Shown here: piece after piece, positions 62,354-64,000 of the stretch
Layout of the letters: the number at the start of each line of letters is the position of its first letter
Position numbering within the stretch: position 1 is the stretch's first letter
Source of the DNA: Acidovorax sp. KKS102
Lineage (GTDB): Bacteria; Pseudomonadota; Gammaproteobacteria; Burkholderiales; Burkholderiaceae_C
Assembly: GCF_000302535.1 (NCBI RefSeq)
Contig: NC_018708.1
Location: 2,542,001-2,606,000, forward strand
Reading direction: 5' to 3'
Length of the DNA stretch: 64,000 nucleotides
Program-made: the position numbers and the translations under genes
Notes under the pieces: generated by a model
Databases searched by the model: none
The model's input: the letters and a program-made list of their open reading frames with translations, nothing else
Told to the model about the DNA's origin: nothing

Positions 62354-63602
62354 CACGACCCCTCAAGCCGCAGCCAGGTCTGCCGCGCCACAGGCCCTGT
62401 GGCTGGTGCTACTGGCCGCAGCAGGCACCTTTGCGATGACGATGGGCACACGCCAGACCATGGGCCTGTTCCTGTCCGCGCTCAACACCTCCACCGGATT
62501 GGGCATTGGCAGCATCAGTCTGGCGTTTGCGTTTGGGCAGCTGTGGTGGGGCCTGACGCAGCCGTTTGCAGGTGCGGTGGCCGACCGCATCGGCACGGGC
62601 CGTGTGATCTTGCTGGGCGTGGCGCTGGTGGCGCTGGGCACGTTCATCACGCCGTACATGACCACCACGGCCGGGCTGATCTTTGCGATTGGCGTGCTGG
62701 CCGCGGGTGGCGCGGGTATGGCCGGGCCGTCGGTGCTGATGGCGGCCACTGCGCGGTTGGTGCCGCTGCAAAAGCGCGGACTGGCCAGCGGCATCGTCAA
62801 CGCGGGCGGCTCGTTCGGACAGTTTGTGATGGCGCCCATCGCCATCAGCCTGACGGCCGCCGTGGGCTGGGCCAGTGCCATGCAGTGGCTGGGCGTGCTG
62901 GTGCTGCTGGCGCTGCCGGCGGTGTGGGTGCTCAAGGGCAACTCCAACGCCCTGGCGGCGCAGGCGGCTGCGGCGTCCGGACAGAAGGCGCTGACCGCGC
63001 GCGAGGCCATCGCCCAGGCGCTGGCAACCCCAAGCTACCGGTACCTGGCGGCGGGCTTTTTGGTGTGCGGATTTCACGTGGCTTTTTTGGCCACGCACTT
63101 ACCCGGCGTGATTGCGGCCTGCGGGCTGTCGCCCGAAGTAGGCGGCTGGTCGCTGGCAGTGATCGGGTTGTTCAACATCGTGGGCAGCCTGGCCATGGGC
63201 TGGGCGGTGGGGCGCTGGCGCATGAAGTCGCTGCTGTCGCTGCTGTATGCGGTGCGTGGCCTGGCGGTGCTGATCTTCCTGTTTGCCCCCAAGACACCCG
63301 CCGTGGTGCTGATCTTTGCCGCCGTCATGGGCATCACGTTCCTGTCCACGGTACCCCCTACGGCCGGACTGGTCGCCAAGATGTTTGGCACGGCCAACAT
63401 GGCCATGTTGTTCGGCATCGTCATGCTGTCGCACCAGGTGGGTGGCTTCCTGGGTGCCTACCTGGGCGGCAGCGTGTTCCAGGCCACCGGCAGCTATGAC
63501 TGGGTCTGGTACATCGACATCGTGCTGGCCCTGGGCGCAGCGCTGGTCAACCTACCGATCCGTGAAGCACGCCTGGCCCGGCCCGCCGCCACGGCCGCCT
63601 GA
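62343..63602 (+). CDS. Major facilitator superfamily transporter
   Basis: A 419-residue MFS protein with 12 TM segments. The family loop between TM2 and TM3 is GAVADRIGTGRVILLG. The N-terminal half starts LWLVLLAAAGTFAMTMGTRQTMGLFL, and the layout resembles oxalate/formate-antiporter-like or YbfB-like MFS. The substrate is unknown. It is cotranscribed with marR (11-base overlap). Confidence 0.88.
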   Translation: MTNNTTPQAAARSAAPQALWLVLLAAAGTFAMTMGTRQTMGLFLSALNTSTGLGIGSISLAFAFGQLWWGLTQPFAGAVADRIGTGRVILLGVALVALGTFITPYMTTTAGLIFAIGVLAAGGAGMAGPSVLMAATARLVPLQKRGLASGIVNAGGSFGQFVMAPIAISLTAAVGWASAMQWLGVLVLLALPAVWVLKGNSNALAAQAAAASGQKALTAREAIAQALATPSYRYLAAGFLVCGFHVAFLATHLPGVIAACGLSPEVGGWSLAVIGLFNIVGSLAMGWAVGRWRMKSLLSLLYAVRGLAVLIFLFAPKTPAVVLIFAAVMGITFLSTVPPTAGLVAKMFGTANMAMLFGIVMLSHQVGGFLGAYLGGSVFQATGSYDWVWYIDIVLALGAALVNLPIREARLARPAATAA

Positions 63603-63638
63603 ACGAACCAACACCCCCTCTTCAAGAAAGCCATCCAC

Positions 63639-64000
63639 ATGACGCAGTCCCCGGCCAGCCACGCCTCGACAACTACAAAGTCCCCGATCTACCTGGAAGA
63701 CCTGGCGGTGGGCGACCAGTTCACCAGCGGCGAACACGCCATGGACGAGGCGCAGATCACCGCGTTTGCCGCGCAGTTCGACCCGCAGCCCTTTCACCTG
63801 GACGACGCCGCAGCCCGTGACACTTTGTTTGGGGGCTTGGCTGCCAGCGGCTGGCACACGGCGGCCGTGACCATGCGCTTGCAGGTGACGAGCGGTCTGC
63901 CCATTGCGGGCGGCATCATCGGCGCAGGCGGCGAGCTGACCTGGCCCCGGCCCACGCGCGCCACCGATGTGCTGCATGTGGTGAGCGAGGTGGTGCAGAT
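63639..64000 (+). CDS. MaoC-family dehydratase (3' end beyond window)
   Basis: The reading frame is open from the ATG at 63639 to the right edge (120 codons). It shows a hotdog MaoC/enoyl-CoA hydratase 2 domain: IYLEDLAVGDQFTSGEHAMDEAQITAFAAQFDPQPFHLDDAAA with the catalytic Asp/His region, then FGGLAASGWHTAAVTMRL. It hydrates enoyl-CoA or acts on a similar thioester. It lies 36 bases after the MFS gene. Confidence 0.87.
   Translation, partial: MTQSPASHASTTTKSPIYLEDLAVGDQFTSGEHAMDEAQITAFAAQFDPQPFHLDDAAARDTLFGGLAASGWHTAAVTMRLQVTSGLPIAGGIIGAGGELTWPRPTRATDVLHVVSEVVQ

Overview
The window is a GC-rich stretch of bacterial chromosome with densely packed genes, many 4-base ATGA overlaps and no tRNA, rRNA or CRISPR that I can see. 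Gene content (waaA, a TolC/RND system, modABC-modE, a znuD-like receptor, an orphan Bug-type binding protein) and a dispersed AGCTAT-containing repeat point to a betaproteobacterium of the Burkholderiales, most likely Comamonadaceae (Acidovorax-like). That placement is a judgement from content, not a database result.

Layout. 1-5306: an Ada/AlkA DNA-repair fusion (cut by the left edge), phosphomannomutase, a nitrilase-family amidohydrolase and Kdo transferase WaaA. 5362-7887 (minus): TolC-like outer membrane protein, rhodanese and a Pcm-like methyltransferase. 7929-13967 (minus): an efflux operon, TetR regulator - membrane-fusion protein - RND pump. The pump gene is broken by an IS5-family insertion with a CTAG target duplication; removing the IS restores a 1,060-codon gene.

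14112-29122 is one long plus-strand catabolic locus: a GntR/UTRA regulator, a five-gene branched-chain-type ABC importer, an orphan Bug binding protein, a two-subunit aconitase-family hydratase, HyuB/HyuA, an isochorismatase-fold hydrolase lacking the nucleophilic Cys, a flavoprotein oxidoreductase and a methylisocitrate-lyase-like C-C lyase. It reads as uptake, ring or amide opening, redox step, hydration and retro-aldol cleavage of an unknown substrate. I know no described pathway with exactly this set.

29123-36634: palindromic MITE-like elements, msrA, then a zinc-type locus (Fur/Zur regulator with a strong operator, ABC ATPase, FtsX-type permease, small periplasmic proteins, TonB receptor with a His-rich loop). 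36933-48888: a PAS-GGDEF protein, modABC with a perfect ModE box and modE, a two-component system with a lone ABC ATPase, a HAD hydrolase, an AEC transporter, an orphan protein and PdxH. 49005-52483: a TetR regulator and a two-subunit molybdenum/iron-sulfur dehydrogenase; the downstream MocA-like protein (58289) and the Mod system would support its cofactor.

52500-54330 is a sharp AT-rich island with a two-gene operon: an ABC/OLD-type AAA ATPase and a 164-residue partner of unknown family, behind a perfect 20-bp palindrome. This is the best candidate for an undescribed defence or toxin module. It is followed by about 1.6 kb of sparse sequence with two small orphan genes bracketed by diverged 57-bp repeats. 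55947-64000: an FMN alpha-hydroxyacid oxidase with divergent LysR gene, MocA, SodC, ChaC, an OmpA-domain protein, GloA, a thioesterase, MarR with tandem operators, an MFS transporter and a MaoC dehydratase cut by the right edge.

A dispersed repeat of about 55 bp occurs at least nine times, four of them in frame inside genes.
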